The notes: generated from the sequence alone by a model not told the origin. A stretch of 64,000 nt of DNA from Aureispira anguillae (GCF_026000115.1 NZ_AP026867.1:1519501-1583500); one strand, 5' to 3'. Shown: positions 1 through 10,142, numbered from the stretch's first letter. Translations and numbers: made by a program.

Positions 1-347
1 GGCAGGGTTACCACGGTACTGTAAACCGTAGCGTGTAGGCATAGGTTAGGAGGGAGGCAGGTGTCTGGATAATTTAAGCTTAAGGTATCGTTAGATGCTG
101 TATCTAAAGGTATAGAAACAGTAGAAATAAAACCATTGGTTTGTGCATTAAAAATTCCAATAGAAGCTGGGTTGTCAAACCAAGGAATTCCACTATCACA
201 ATCTCTATAGATTTTTAAATTTATTCGATATTGATTGTTTCCTAAGCAGTCGTAAGTCATTTCTCCGCCGACAATATGTGTGGCAAACGTTTCTTTTTGC
301 AGCCCCAAAAAGAGAATTAAGGCTAATAGCGCATATTTTAATACCAT
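1..347 (-). CDS. Cell-surface protein, N-terminal part (cut by window edge)
   Basis: This is the first 115 codons of a minus-strand gene that runs off the left edge. The ATG at 347 is followed by a hydrophobic signal peptide (about residues 1-22). The mature start then reads THIVGGEMTYDC, with the later motif YRINLKIYRDC. This opening is typical of large Bacteroidota surface proteins that end in a gliding-motility-associated or T9SS C-terminal domain; the C-terminus lies outside the window. The reading frame has no stop up to base 1. Its function beyond a secreted or adhesin-like surface protein cannot be told. Confidence 0.8.
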   Translation of the reverse strand, partial: MVLKYALLALILFLGLQKETFATHIVGGEMTYDCLGNNQYRINLKIYRDCDSGIPWFDNPASIGIFNAQTNGFISTVSIPLDTASNDTLSLNYPDTCLPPNLCLHATVYSTVVTL

Positions 348-598
348 GGTTTTTATTGTATCGTTTTAATTAAAAAAAGAACAAATTTAGTTTATTCTTA
401 GCTGTTTTTCTGTTTTGTCAAGAAAAATAATCTATGATTGGGGGCATATTATTTTATTAGCAAAAGGAGACATAATACCAATACTACATTGATGATTGCC
501 TTGATAACGCCCCAAATTTAGAACAATCAGTGTTTTTTAGATTCTTTTTAGTACTTTTGAATTAAACTCTATTATATATATACCTAAACCTTTATCCT

Positions 599-3500
599 AT
601 GAAACTTAATCTAAAAAGCCTTGCTTTCTTCTTTTTGTTTTTTTCTTCGATCCATCTCTTTAGTCAAAGTTTAAACCTCGAATGGGCTTATGCTCCGCAA
701 TCCGTAGGGTGGGACGAAGCTTCAGAAATAGTTCAAGATAGCGCTGGATTCATATACGTAACTGGATATTTTGGTCAGACAACAGATTTTGACCCAAGTG
801 CAGGAACAGCAATTCTGAATTCTAATGTAGGTACTGACGACCTTTTTGTTCTAAAACTAGATCCTTTTGGCAACCTTGTTTGGGCAAAAGGAACGAATGT
901 TCCTTCTTTAGTGGATGTTAGAGGTGAAGGACTCGCCATTGATGATGCAGGAAATATTTATGTAACAGGGTACTTTGATGGTACTGTTGATTTTGACCCT
1001 GGACCAGCGGTCAATAATTTAACGTCAAATGGAGGGACAGACATCTTTGTTTTGAAACTTGATAACGATGGTGTATTTCAATGGGCACATTCTTTTGGAG
1101 ACTATAGTGAAGATGAAGGAGTAGCAATTACGACGGATCCAATGGGAAATGTTTGTGTTACTGGTTTTTTTAAGTTTACCGTTGATTTTGACCCTGGATC
1201 TGGAATAAATAACCTGACTGCTCTTAATAGAGAAGTTTTTGTACTAAAATTAGATGCAGCGGGCAACCTTGTTTGGGCAAAATCTTTGGAAGGAACGACA
1301 AGTTCAGATGAAGGGCGAGATATAAAAACAGATGCAAACGGTAATATTTACATGACAGGATACTTTTCAGGTAATTTGGGGATAGACCCTGGTGTTGGTT
1401 CTTCTTTTTTATATAGTCAAGGCAATTGGGATGTTTTTATTGTAAAATGGACTGCTGCGGGTAATTTGGTTTGGGGACGTTCGATAGGAGGTCCAATGGA
1501 TGATTCTGGCTGGAGCTTAGATGTTGATGCAGGAGGAAATGTTTATACAACGGGATATTTTGAAGGGACCTGCAATTTTGATTTATGGGGAACAAATACC
1601 ATGGAAACAGCCGTTGGAAATAGCGATATTTTTATCCAAAAATTGGACTCTAACGGTTGGTTTCAATGGGTAAAACCATTTGGAAGTGCGGCTTATGATT
1701 GGGGGCAACGAGTTGAAGTTGATAACCATGGAGACGTTTATATTACTGGTTTTTTTGTAGATTCAATAGACTTTGACCCTGGACCAGGAGTGCACCAACT
1801 TCGAGCCAATGGAGCCGCAGATGCTTTTATCCAAAAACTTACGAATAATGGTGATTTTCTTTGGGCGACAAGTTTTGGAGGGACACATCAAGAGCGATGC
1901 AGAGGTTTATTAGTGGACAAAATAACCAATGATGTTTATACCGCAGGCAAAATAAACGGTGTGGTAGATTTTGACCCAAGTTCTGGTGTTTATAATTTAG
2001 GAACAAATGGATGGAATTCCATGTTTGTTTATAAAATGTCACAACATAAGATTTGGGGTGAAGTCTATCAAGATTTTAACCAAAATTGCAATCTTGACAT
2101 GGGAGAAACACCTATTACCAATAGACACTTAATTATTAACCCTGGTAGCCTTGTTGTGACCACTAATAGTGCTGGAAGGTGGAGTTATCCTAGTTTACCA
2201 ACAGGGAATTATACCATCACGCTTGACACCTCTGGTGCTTGGATTCCTACTTGTTCTCCGATCCAAAATTTTACGGTTATCAACACAGATAGTATTATGA
2301 GGCTTTCGGATTTTGGTGTAATCTCAGGAAATCCTTGTCCTGCTCATACCATTAGTATTAATGCTCCAACGTTAAGACCTGGGTTTTCTAATCAAAAAGT
2401 TTATGTTCATGCTTGTAATGATAATATTGCAACTGCGATTATTGATAGTGCTTATGTTATTGTAGAACTAGATGCACTTTTAACGGTTCAAAATAGCTCC
2501 TTGCCTTTTACCAGCCTTGGAAACAACCTCTATAAGGTAGAACTAGATAGCCTATATCCGAATGAATGCGCTGATTTTTGGTTAAACTGTACCTTAAGCA
2601 ACAGTGCTGTCTTAGGACAGAGCCTATGCATGAAAGCTAATTTATATCCAACGAGTCCTTGTATTTGGGATAGCATTCCCAATCCTTATCCTAGTGGTTT
2701 TAGTGCGTGTACTAGTTCTTATGATTTTTCTCATTTAGAATTAAGTGCAACTTGTGAAAACGATACGATTAAATATACGCTTACTAATACAGGAACAGGC
2801 AATATGTCTTGTTTTGCTCCAATTCGTGTCTTTGTTGATGGGCAATACCTCTTGATGGATTCCATTCAATTAAACAGTGGTTTAGCTGCTAATTTTGCTT
2901 ATGTTGGTGATGGTAGAACATGGAGAATGGAAGTTAACCAACATCCGTTACATCCTGGCAATTCTCAACCATCTGCTACCGTTGAACGTTGCGGATCACT
3001 TAGCAACTGGACTCCTAATTTGGTTAATTTATTTCCTCATGATGATGCCAATCCTGATGTAGATATTTTCTGTGGAGTGGTAACAGGGAGTTATGACCCA
3101 AATGATAAAAGGGGCTTTCCATTAGGGTTAGGTACTGAGAACGAAATTCTACCTCAACAAGATTTGGATTACATAATTAGATTTCAAAACACAGGCACAG
3201 ATACGGCATTTGTCGTTGTTATTCGGGATACTTTGCCAATGGAATTGGATATACTTTCGCTTCGTGAAGGTGCTGCTAGCCATGATTATTCCTTTAGAAT
3301 TTATGGACCTAGAGTTTTAGAATGGAGGTTTAATAATATTATCTTACCTGATAGCTCTTCAAATTTAATAGCTAGCCAAGGTTTTGTTAGTTTTAAGGTT
3401 AAACAAGCTGCCAATTTGCCTTTGGGAACTATTATTAATAATCATGCAGCTATTTATTTTGATTTTAATCAACCTATTATAACCAATACATCTAAGCACA

Positions 3501-4738
3501 AATTGGCCGTTCCTAAAGAATTGAATTGGGATGGTACAGCAACGATTAGTCGTGCAATTTGCGATAGCTTTATATTTAATTATCTTAATTATAACCAATC
3601 GGGTGTTTACTACAATACAGTTCAAAATGGTGGGCAAGATTCTTTATACACCCTTAATCTTACCATTAATCATAGCAGCTCTTCTCAGCTTACCGAAAAT
3701 GCTTGTATGTCGTATACAGCACCCGATTCACAAGTTTATACAACAAGTGGCCAATACATAGCAGTATTACCCAATGCAAAAGGTTGTGATAGTACGATAA
3801 CAATTGATTTGACGATAAACAATACTAGTTCGAGTATGCTTACCGAAAGCGCTTGTATGTCGTATACAGCACCCGATTCACAAATTTATACAACAAGTGG
3901 CCAATACATAGCAGTGATACCCAATGCAGAAGGTTGTGATAGTACGATAACAATTGATTTGACAATAAACAATACTAGTTCTAGTATGCTTACCGAAAGT
4001 GCTTGTATGTCATATACGGCACCCGATTCACAAGTTTATACAACAAGTGGTCAATACATAGCAGTATTACCCAATGCAGAAGGTTGTGATAGTACGATAA
4101 CAATTGATTTGACGATAAACAATACTAGTTCAAGTATGCTTACCGAAAGTGCTTGTATGTCGTATACAGCACCCGATTCACAAGTTTATACAACAAGTGG
4201 TCAATACATAGCAGTATTACCCAATGCAGAAGGTTGTGATAGTACGATAACAATTGATTTGACAATTGATACTTTGGTGAGTGATAGTATTATTCATAAT
4301 GGAGCAAATTTAATAGCATATAGTAGTGGCTTAAGTTATCAATGGCTAGATTGTAATAATGGGAATAGTCTAATCTCTGGGGCAATTAATCAGCAATTTA
4401 TTCCTGTTAATAATGGCAGTTATGCTGTAGCAATAACAAATGGGAGTTGTGTTTTAATTTCTGATTGTATTAATGTAACAACGGTTGGTCATTCTTTGAT
4501 AAAGAATTCAAATATAAAAATATATCCTAATCCTACTAAAGGAAGATTCTATATTAAAAAGGATAATAATGAAGCAATTGAAATAAAGATAGTAAATAAT
4601 TTAGGGCAAATAATTTATCATAAAACGTCTAATCAATTAATTACTGAGATTAATCTAGATAGAGTGACATCAGGCGTTTATTATCTATCAATTAGTAATG
4701 GCCAATCTATTGTTCAGGCAAAAATTATAAAAGAATAG
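599..4738 (+). CDS. Large secreted T9SS protein with SBBP-type propeller repeats
   Basis: The protein has 1379 residues. Residues 1-23 are a signal peptide ending near LFSQ. Residues about 25-480 hold repeats of about 60 residues with recurring GNIYVTGYF, FDPG and DIFVLKLD motifs, as in SBBP beta-propeller repeats. A SdrD/CNA-B-like beta-sandwich follows (motif GEVYQDFNQNC near 483), then a DUF11-like region (motif DYIIRFQNTGTDTAF). Residues 1027-1226 are four near-identical 50-residue repeats. The last 80 residues are a T9SS type-A sorting domain (motif IYPNPTKGRFYI, end QAKIIKE). It is probably exported by SprA/PorU-type machinery and attached to the surface or released. Family placement is confident; ligand and role are unknown. 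Confidence 0.9.
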   Translation: MKLNLKSLAFFFLFFSSIHLFSQSLNLEWAYAPQSVGWDEASEIVQDSAGFIYVTGYFGQTTDFDPSAGTAILNSNVGTDDLFVLKLDPFGNLVWAKGTNVPSLVDVRGEGLAIDDAGNIYVTGYFDGTVDFDPGPAVNNLTSNGGTDIFVLKLDNDGVFQWAHSFGDYSEDEGVAITTDPMGNVCVTGFFKFTVDFDPGSGINNLTALNREVFVLKLDAAGNLVWAKSLEGTTSSDEGRDIKTDANGNIYMTGYFSGNLGIDPGVGSSFLYSQGNWDVFIVKWTAAGNLVWGRSIGGPMDDSGWSLDVDAGGNVYTTGYFEGTCNFDLWGTNTMETAVGNSDIFIQKLDSNGWFQWVKPFGSAAYDWGQRVEVDNHGDVYITGFFVDSIDFDPGPGVHQLRANGAADAFIQKLTNNGDFLWATSFGGTHQERCRGLLVDKITNDVYTAGKINGVVDFDPSSGVYNLGTNGWNSMFVYKMSQHKIWGEVYQDFNQNCNLDMGETPITNRHLIINPGSLVVTTNSAGRWSYPSLPTGNYTITLDTSGAWIPTCSPIQNFTVINTDSIMRLSDFGVISGNPCPAHTISINAPTLRPGFSNQKVYVHACNDNIATAIIDSAYVIVELDALLTVQNSSLPFTSLGNNLYKVELDSLYPNECADFWLNCTLSNSAVLGQSLCMKANLYPTSPCIWDSIPNPYPSGFSACTSSYDFSHLELSATCENDTIKYTLTNTGTGNMSCFAPIRVFVDGQYLLMDSIQLNSGLAANFAYVGDGRTWRMEVNQHPLHPGNSQPSATVERCGSLSNWTPNLVNLFPHDDANPDVDIFCGVVTGSYDPNDKRGFPLGLGTENEILPQQDLDYIIRFQNTGTDTAFVVVIRDTLPMELDILSLREGAASHDYSFRIYGPRVLEWRFNNIILPDSSSNLIASQGFVSFKVKQAANLPLGTIINNHAAIYFDFNQPIITNTSKHKLAVPKELNWDGTATISRAICDSFIFNYLNYNQSGVYYNTVQNGGQDSLYTLNLTINHSSSSQLTENACMSYTAPDSQVYTTSGQYIAVLPNAKGCDSTITIDLTINNTSSSMLTESACMSYTAPDSQIYTTSGQYIAVIPNAEGCDSTITIDLTINNTSSSMLTESACMSYTAPDSQVYTTSGQYIAVLPNAEGCDSTITIDLTINNTSSSMLTESACMSYTAPDSQVYTTSGQYIAVLPNAEGCDSTITIDLTIDTLVSDSIIHNGANLIAYSSGLSYQWLDCNNGNSLISGAINQQFIPVNNGSYAVAITNGSCVLISDCINVTTVGHSLIKNSNIKIYPNPTKGRFYIKKDNNEAIEIKIVNNLGQIIYHKTSNQLITEINLDRVTSGVYYLSISNGQSIVQAKIIKE
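3677..4276 (+). repeat. Four in-frame 150-bp tandem repeats
   Basis: Four head-to-tail units of exactly 150 bp (50 codons each) lie inside the secreted protein gene. Each unit carries CMSYTAPDSQ and GCDSTITIDLTI. They differ from one another at only a few bases, so they were duplicated or homogenised recently. The unit is the common Bacteroidota adhesin motif with the conserved Cys pair and GCDS. Confidence 0.93.
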
Positions 4739-4773
4739 GTGCTTTATTTTTTAGCCTTTTAGATTCGAAATCT

Positions 4774-5214
4774 ATGAAATTAAAATTTTTGAATACGATG
4801 GTATATATACTACTAATTCTTTTGGGCATAAATAGTTCTACTTATGCCAATGCTAGTATACCTACATCTTCTACGGAATTGATAATAGAGAATTATCCAA
4901 TAGATAGAGGAAAAAAGAAACAACGAACAAGAAAGCGATTAAAGAAAAGACAGCGTGTTCAAAGGAGTAAAAAGAAACGTGCTCTCGCAGCTATTGTTGG
5001 AGGCAGTATATTAATTCTTCTTGGGGTTGCATCATTAATTCTTGTCGCACTTATTCTGTTAAGTGGAGGGGCAAATGTTTTTCTATATTTAGTGGGAGGG
5101 CTTTTGGTTATTTTTGGAGGAATAACCCTTGTTGTTTATGGGGCAATAAGTTTAAAAAATAAAACCCAAAAGGGGAGAATTAATGGCATTAATAAAGGTA
5201 AAGTAAGTTATTAA
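4774..5214 (+). CDS. Small membrane protein with basic linker
   Basis: 146 residues. There is a signal-like hydrophobic N-terminus (about 8-25), then a strongly basic stretch (about 45-70: runs of K and R such as KKKQRTRKRLKKRQ), then two hydrophobic spans (about 72-97 and 103-127) and a short polar tail. No family is recognised. It starts 36 bp after the large secreted protein and may share its transcript. A membrane location is likely; function is unknown. Confidence 0.6.
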   Translation: MKLKFLNTMVYILLILLGINSSTYANASIPTSSTELIIENYPIDRGKKKQRTRKRLKKRQRVQRSKKKRALAAIVGGSILILLGVASLILVALILLSGGANVFLYLVGGLLVIFGGITLVVYGAISLKNKTQKGRINGINKGKVSY

Positions 5215-5530
5215 AATAAATATAATTATATCATAAATTTGATTGATAGCCTCGAAGGAAGCTAACAATAAAGGAATAGGACAAGTCTTTGACCAAGCTT
5301 GTCCTATTCCTTTATTGTTAGCGATTATACCTACGGTGCTAGGCATTCCAGTTGGTACAGCTGCTCGTGGACTACGTTTATGTGGTATAGCTTTGGCTAC
5401 AAGCATGCCCAGTTAGTACACTAGTGGGCTTTACCTTTACCAGCGGTGCTACTACGTGGCGGTCCATTGTACCAACCCATGCAGCTCGTTCTCACTCGTG
5501 AGCTTGGTTCACTGCGTTCATGCACTATAA
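5215..5530. other. Intergenic region with hairpin and dispersed-repeat-like sequence
   Basis: This space lies between two convergent genes. It holds the long hairpin at 5261-5322, then about 200 bases that look richer in G+C and carry short motifs such as CTCACTCGTGAGC that recur near 15.0 kb. No coding frame is convincing. It is probably a family of intergenic dispersed repeats of this genome. Confidence 0.5.
5261..5322. terminator. Perfect 25-bp inverted repeat, possible bidirectional terminator
   Basis: Arms 5261-5285 and 5298-5322 are perfect complements (left arm begins GCTAACAATAAAGG) around a 12-base loop. It lies between convergent genes, as a bidirectional terminator would. The arms are much longer than usual and no U-tract follows, so a mobile repeat (REP/MITE-like) is an alternative. 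Confidence 0.5.
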
Positions 5531-7078
5531 TTATTTAAGTTTTATTTTGACCATAGCATCTTTTTTACCTTTTATATAACATTCCATCATGAACAATTGC
5601 TGTGTTGCATCCACTTCATAAATACGAGTTACATGAAATTGATCAGCTACTTTTCCATCAACATCTTGCATATCTAAAACAGTATGTTTGTCATATTTTC
5701 CAGTAGCATTATCTATTTTACATAGCGTTAAGAAACCGCCCTTATCGCTTTTATGCAATGCAGGCAATTCGTCTGCTTTAATATTTAAGTTCTTTGGATT
5801 ATCAACGTATAATACATAATGGTAATTATTAGTGTGAATGTATTTAATGCTTTTTTGAGATAAAATACCTCCTCCTGTTTGCCTTTTAGGGATTTTTTTA
5901 ATCCAACTTAATGAAGCATCTGAATTAAATTTTGCTAAAACTACATTTCCATAATCATAGCTGGTGGTGGCGTTAGGACCATATTTTGTGTTGATTTCTT
6001 GTTGTTCGCAAATGAGGATTGTGCTACCATCTTTTTGACTAAGTACTTCAAGCAATTTTAAATTAGCTATGCCATGTTTTTTCTTTTCCTTTTTTTCTTT
6101 AGGAGTATACTGTGCCGCAAAATCTTTGGGGTATTCATAGTCTAATTGAGCTAGTAAATTACCTTCTTTATCAACTTTAAAATATAAAATTCCTTGGACT
6201 AAGACCTTCCCCATAAAGATAGCAGTAACATCTTTTTCATATAGGACAGAACAGACTATATTTCCATCTTTATCTTCCTTTAGTTGAGCTACAGCGGGAA
6301 AAATATTTTTCGGAAAATCTAATTTGTTATTTTTGATTTTATAATCTTGATCTATAGAACATATTTCAAAACGTTGCTCTTTCCAAATTCTGACAAGGGA
6401 GTAGATCTTACCTGTATTGGATAAGGTATAGGCTAGACAGCCTACTTCCTTGGAGTCATAAGGCAATAGAGCTTTATTTTTATACCATAATTTTTTCATG
6501 TTTTTGTCAAAAACATGAAAACCAAATGCCAGTTTGATGTCTTTTTTATAATTAAAATTGGAGTATTGGATCAAAAATTTTGATTCATCAGAGGATTTAA
6601 TAATCTGAAATGTATTTCTTTTATGCCAAATTGGATTTCCAAAAGAATGGATGCCCAAGCCCCAAAATCGTTCTTTAGTGCTTACGAGAGTTTTGGAACT
6701 GCCTAGTGTACCATTACTCGCTTTTATCTCTCTTGCAGCTATCCTGCTATATTTGCTTTTTTTATCAAAATAAGAATAAACATAATAGGCTTTATGATTA
6801 ATTTTTAAGATTGTGAAATAATCTATTTTTTTAGGAAAGTCATTGTAGTCATTCCGATAAAGTTCTTTTGTTGTTTTAGTATCAAATACTTGGATAAATA
6901 CTTTGCCTTTATATGTCTTAACAGCAATAGAACGATTCCCATCTAGAGAAAAGTAATTTTTTTCTTCTGCGTCAATAACTTTATATGGAGAACCAAGTTT
7001 AACATCTAGATCGGTTGATAGATTTACCTGAGCAGTAACCAAAAGTGGGACAAAGAGGATTAGGAACAAAAATTTCAT
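5531..7078 (-). CDS. Secreted or periplasmic protein of unknown function
   Basis: 515 residues with a clear signal peptide (about 1-16, ending LLVTAQ). The rest is soluble, Lys/Asp-rich and dominated by beta-strand-like segments spaced as in propeller folds (motifs such as GKVFIQVFDTKTTKELY and DKDGNIVCSVLYEKD). A lysine-rich stretch near residue 325-335 reads KEKKEKKKHG. There is no T9SS sorting domain, so it is probably periplasmic or on the inner face of the outer membrane. No catalytic motif was seen. It is a stand-alone gene, convergent with the membrane protein on its left. Confidence 0.6.
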   Translation of the reverse strand: MKFLFLILFVPLLVTAQVNLSTDLDVKLGSPYKVIDAEEKNYFSLDGNRSIAVKTYKGKVFIQVFDTKTTKELYRNDYNDFPKKIDYFTILKINHKAYYVYSYFDKKSKYSRIAAREIKASNGTLGSSKTLVSTKERFWGLGIHSFGNPIWHKRNTFQIIKSSDESKFLIQYSNFNYKKDIKLAFGFHVFDKNMKKLWYKNKALLPYDSKEVGCLAYTLSNTGKIYSLVRIWKEQRFEICSIDQDYKIKNNKLDFPKNIFPAVAQLKEDKDGNIVCSVLYEKDVTAIFMGKVLVQGILYFKVDKEGNLLAQLDYEYPKDFAAQYTPKEKKEKKKHGIANLKLLEVLSQKDGSTILICEQQEINTKYGPNATTSYDYGNVVLAKFNSDASLSWIKKIPKRQTGGGILSQKSIKYIHTNNYHYVLYVDNPKNLNIKADELPALHKSDKGGFLTLCKIDNATGKYDKHTVLDMQDVDGKVADQFHVTRIYEVDATQQLFMMECYIKGKKDAMVKIKLK

Positions 7079-7251
7079 AGTGTTTTAGCTGTTTTATCAA
7101 TAAAAAAAATTCTTGCCCGCAAGATAAAAAATATGATATAAAGGTAACGGATATGAGCTAGGAATTATGATCAAATTAAATCGTATAGAATTGCCTTTTT
7201 CGTGCGCCAAGACAAGGTGGTAAATGAGGAACTAGCGGTATATTTTTTTTC

Positions 7252-7284
7252 TTTGTCCACTATTTGTCCACTCTGTTTTTTTGT
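7252..7284 (+). promoter_or_regulatory. Doubled TTTGTCCAC box upstream of the coiled-coil operon
   Basis: TTTGTCCAC occurs at 7252-7260 and again at 7263-7271 (11-bp period, one helical turn), followed by a T-run and GTA. The same arrangement precedes both DUF4157 effector genes (16342 and 43884). A TATGTTTG sequence at 7303-7310 fits the Bacteroidota -7 element (TAnnTTTG) and would place the start codon at 7342. A regulator site is inferred; the regulator is unknown. Confidence 0.6.
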
Positions 7285-7341
7285 ACTGTAATTATATATG
7301 ATATATGTTTGTGTAATAGGTAAACACTTAAAATACAACGA

Positions 7342-8728
7342 TATGTTAGCAAAATTAGGTAAACTGGATAAGGTCAAAAATCTGAACTATACCGATTATA
7401 GGTCTTTGATAAAAAAAGAAGTCAAGCAACGGTTAAGTACAGCACCAACGACAGGTGTTTTTCAGTATGTTTTGTTGGCGGGGAATTCCCTGCAATGGAA
7501 AGGTGATCTTGAAACAATGGAAGAACAGCCCATGTTGTACTTGCATGATAATAGTCAGCCTTTAATTCAAAGTATTAAAAAGGATGCTGCTTTTAATTTG
7601 AAGACTTATTCTTATGGAACTTGTAGGATGGTTCAAGTTGGCAATGATGTACAGGTCTATATATGTCCTGAAAAAGGCAAGTTAACACAACCTCAATTAT
7701 TAAAGCCCATCCAGAAAGTTTTAAAAAAATTCAAGCCTAAACTGTTTTTGGAAATAGTGGATGATTTGTCTACAATAGAACCGTCTGTTATTGAGGATGG
7801 AGGCGGAATCGTTGAAGGCGAGGAAAATGGCATTCAGGCAATTGCTAAAAAAATTGGGTTAAGTTTAACCAAATACCATAAAGCTTTTCAGCAAGTCAAT
7901 GAGCAAGCTAAAAATTTGGCAAAAGAGGACAAAAGTAGAAATAAAATACTCCTACAACGCAATAAGTTGCTTAAGCACATGAAGCATCTTTGCACGAGTT
8001 GGGCAGACGAGGTACAGCCTAATACAGCAGAACTATCTCTGGAAACCAATTGGGAAAAATTGTATGCTTATTGGTCAGCTTATTTTGCTAAACAGAAGAC
8101 GACTAAAACAGAGAGGGGCGTCAATGAAAAAGAGCTTTATAAAAAGGCAGTTAAGGATGTAGAGCGTTTTTTTGAAGTTATGGATAAGGAAGATTTAGAT
8201 ATTAATGCAATAGAAAAAAATCTTAAACTTCTTGAGCAGCATTTGGAACAATGGAAAAAGATGGTGGACAAGCCCGTAGATTCCTTTGAGGAGGAGTTAA
8301 AAGCCTTTGAGCAAATTGTGTATAATATCAAAAATGAATTAAAAGAAGCAAGAAAGAAGCAAGAAGAAGGGGAGTCTTATGAAGCTGCTGCTGAAGCACT
8401 AGAGCTTTTTATGGAGGATATGAAAAAATATGATGTTACAAATCCTTCTAAGATAGAGAAAGATATTGCAATTTTAGAAAAGTGTTTAACTGGTTGGAAA
8501 ACAGTCGTAAATACTAATGGGAAATCTTTTTATGCTGAAGACCTAAGTATTATGGAAACAGCAGTACAGAGAGTGAAAAAGGATTGGGAAGAGGCGCAAC
8601 CCAAATTGGAGCGTTATGCGTTAGTTATCAAAGAATTAGATGTAGCTTTGGCTGCTAATGCTACAGAAGAGAAAATAATGGACTTGCTTAACCAAGCAGA
8701 AGCAATTGTTACTGCTAAAAAAATATAA
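7342..8728 (+). CDS. Coiled-coil protein with duplicated helical module
   Basis: 461 residues from the ATG at 7342. An upstream in-frame ATG at 7298 overlaps the likely promoter and is less probable. The first 150 residues look alpha/beta (motifs VFQYVLLAGNSLQWKGDL and QVYICPEKGKL). The remainder is almost wholly helical and acidic. Two segments of about 75 residues are clear repeats of each other (around residues 258-333 and 335-410, sharing IEKxLxLLExxLxxW and a following ExL helix). There is no signal peptide or membrane span. It lies 4 bp upstream of a second coiled-coil gene, with which it forms an operon. The family is not recognised. The shared promoter box suggests a role linked to DUF4157 effectors. 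Confidence 0.65.
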
Positions 8729-8732
8729 TACG

Positions 8733-10124
8733 ATGAAAAAACTAGCAAATAATAAAATAACTTCAATCGGGATTACTAATGTTAAACAGAGAGTTGCAGG
8801 ACGATTAGGAATTTGTCTTAGTAGATCAAGTTTTGGCAATAGTAAAGTTAATGGTTTTATCACTTCTTTAGGAGGGAGATATGGTGAGATAGAGGAAGAT
8901 GTTTATGAAGAAGGCAGAAATTATTTTCAAAAAATGAAAGCAGATATAGAAGTAATGAAAGAGCGTATGGAAGAACAAGTATTCATAAGAGCGCAGATAG
9001 AACAGCAGCAACAGGAAGGACGTGTCAAACGCAAGTTAGAAAACCTACAAAAAGTAATGGATGATGAAACTTTTGAAATAATCAATGGCAAGCTACAAAA
9101 TTTAGAACGTTTAGAAAAACTCGTAATGTTGCAAGATGCAAAAGAAGATCTTGAGGACATCGTCACAATGGCAATATCGGAAGTATCTAGTATAAAAAAG
9201 ATAGTAGAGATTGAAGACCTTAGCATCTTAGAAGATGAACTGCCAGTAGAAAAAGAATTAGAGAAAGCACAGAAATATCTAGATAATATAAAAAAAAGAG
9301 CACAAAAAAAGATAGAACAGCAAGATAGAAAAGGGCAAAAAGATCATAAAGAAATACCTGCATTGGAAGGTAAAACAATTCATGATCATCAATTAGCCCT
9401 AGAAGGGAGTACTGAGGATAACGGTGATGGTAATGGTGGTGGCGAGAACCGTAGAGATTTGATAATAGCTGTGATAGGTTTAATAAGTACTATTCTTGCG
9501 ATTTGTTCAGATGAAAAGTTAAAAAAAATCAATAAAAACTTAGAAGAGATACAAAAAGAATTAGAGAAGCTAGAAGAAAAATTGAAAGGCTGTAATGGTA
9601 ATATTGACAAAATAATTGAAGAGTTAGAGGCTTTGGAAAAGAAAGGTTTTTGGGACAAACTTTTTAATAAACTAAAATCTATTGTGGGGTTAGAGATTAG
9701 CTATGCTACACACATGGATGTTTTAAAAACGAAGTTAACCCTTTTGAAAAAAGAAAAGAAGGGCATCATACAGGAAATAAAAGAAAACAAAGCCCAGAAG
9801 GCTCACACCGAAATACCAAAAGAGTTTTGGGAGAGTTTGAAGTTATTTACCAATTGTGTTTCATATGGCACTGGAGTTTATGGATTAGTTACTAGTGTAA
9901 ATAAGCTATGGGTTAGTATTGATTTTATGTCTTCTATTTTAAACTTTATTGAAGAAGAAGAATATAAGGATAAAGCTAGCAAACTTAATTCAGTATTAAC
10001 TTTTGCATCTTCAATTAAAACGTTACGTGCAAACCGAGAGAGTAAAAAATTATCTGATCTTATTGACTATTGTACAGCTGGAGTAAATGGGGTGTATACG
10101 ATATATGATAATTTGGAGGAGTAA
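8733..10124 (+). CDS. Coiled-coil protein with central hydrophobic segment
   Basis: 463 residues from the ATG at 8733, four bases after the preceding stop, so translational coupling is likely. Residues about 50-230 and 260-330 are long charged coiled coils (for example KINKNLEEIQKELEKLEEKL). Between them is a hydrophobic stretch (LIIAVIGLISTILAIC, about 237-252), and a second one lies near the C-terminus (VYGLVTSVNKLWVSIDF). Long helices around a short hydrophobic hairpin resemble alpha-helical pore-forming or membrane-remodelling proteins, but I recognise no family. The operon partner lies immediately upstream and a GNAT gene follows after 18 bp. Confidence 0.6.
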   Translation: MKKLANNKITSIGITNVKQRVAGRLGICLSRSSFGNSKVNGFITSLGGRYGEIEEDVYEEGRNYFQKMKADIEVMKERMEEQVFIRAQIEQQQQEGRVKRKLENLQKVMDDETFEIINGKLQNLERLEKLVMLQDAKEDLEDIVTMAISEVSSIKKIVEIEDLSILEDELPVEKELEKAQKYLDNIKKRAQKKIEQQDRKGQKDHKEIPALEGKTIHDHQLALEGSTEDNGDGNGGGENRRDLIIAVIGLISTILAICSDEKLKKINKNLEEIQKELEKLEEKLKGCNGNIDKIIEELEALEKKGFWDKLFNKLKSIVGLEISYATHMDVLKTKLTLLKKEKKGIIQEIKENKAQKAHTEIPKEFWESLKLFTNCVSYGTGVYGLVTSVNKLWVSIDFMSSILNFIEEEEYKDKASKLNSVLTFASSIKTLRANRESKKLSDLIDYCTAGVNGVYTIYDNLEE

Positions 10125-10142
10125 TATAAATGTAGTGATTTT

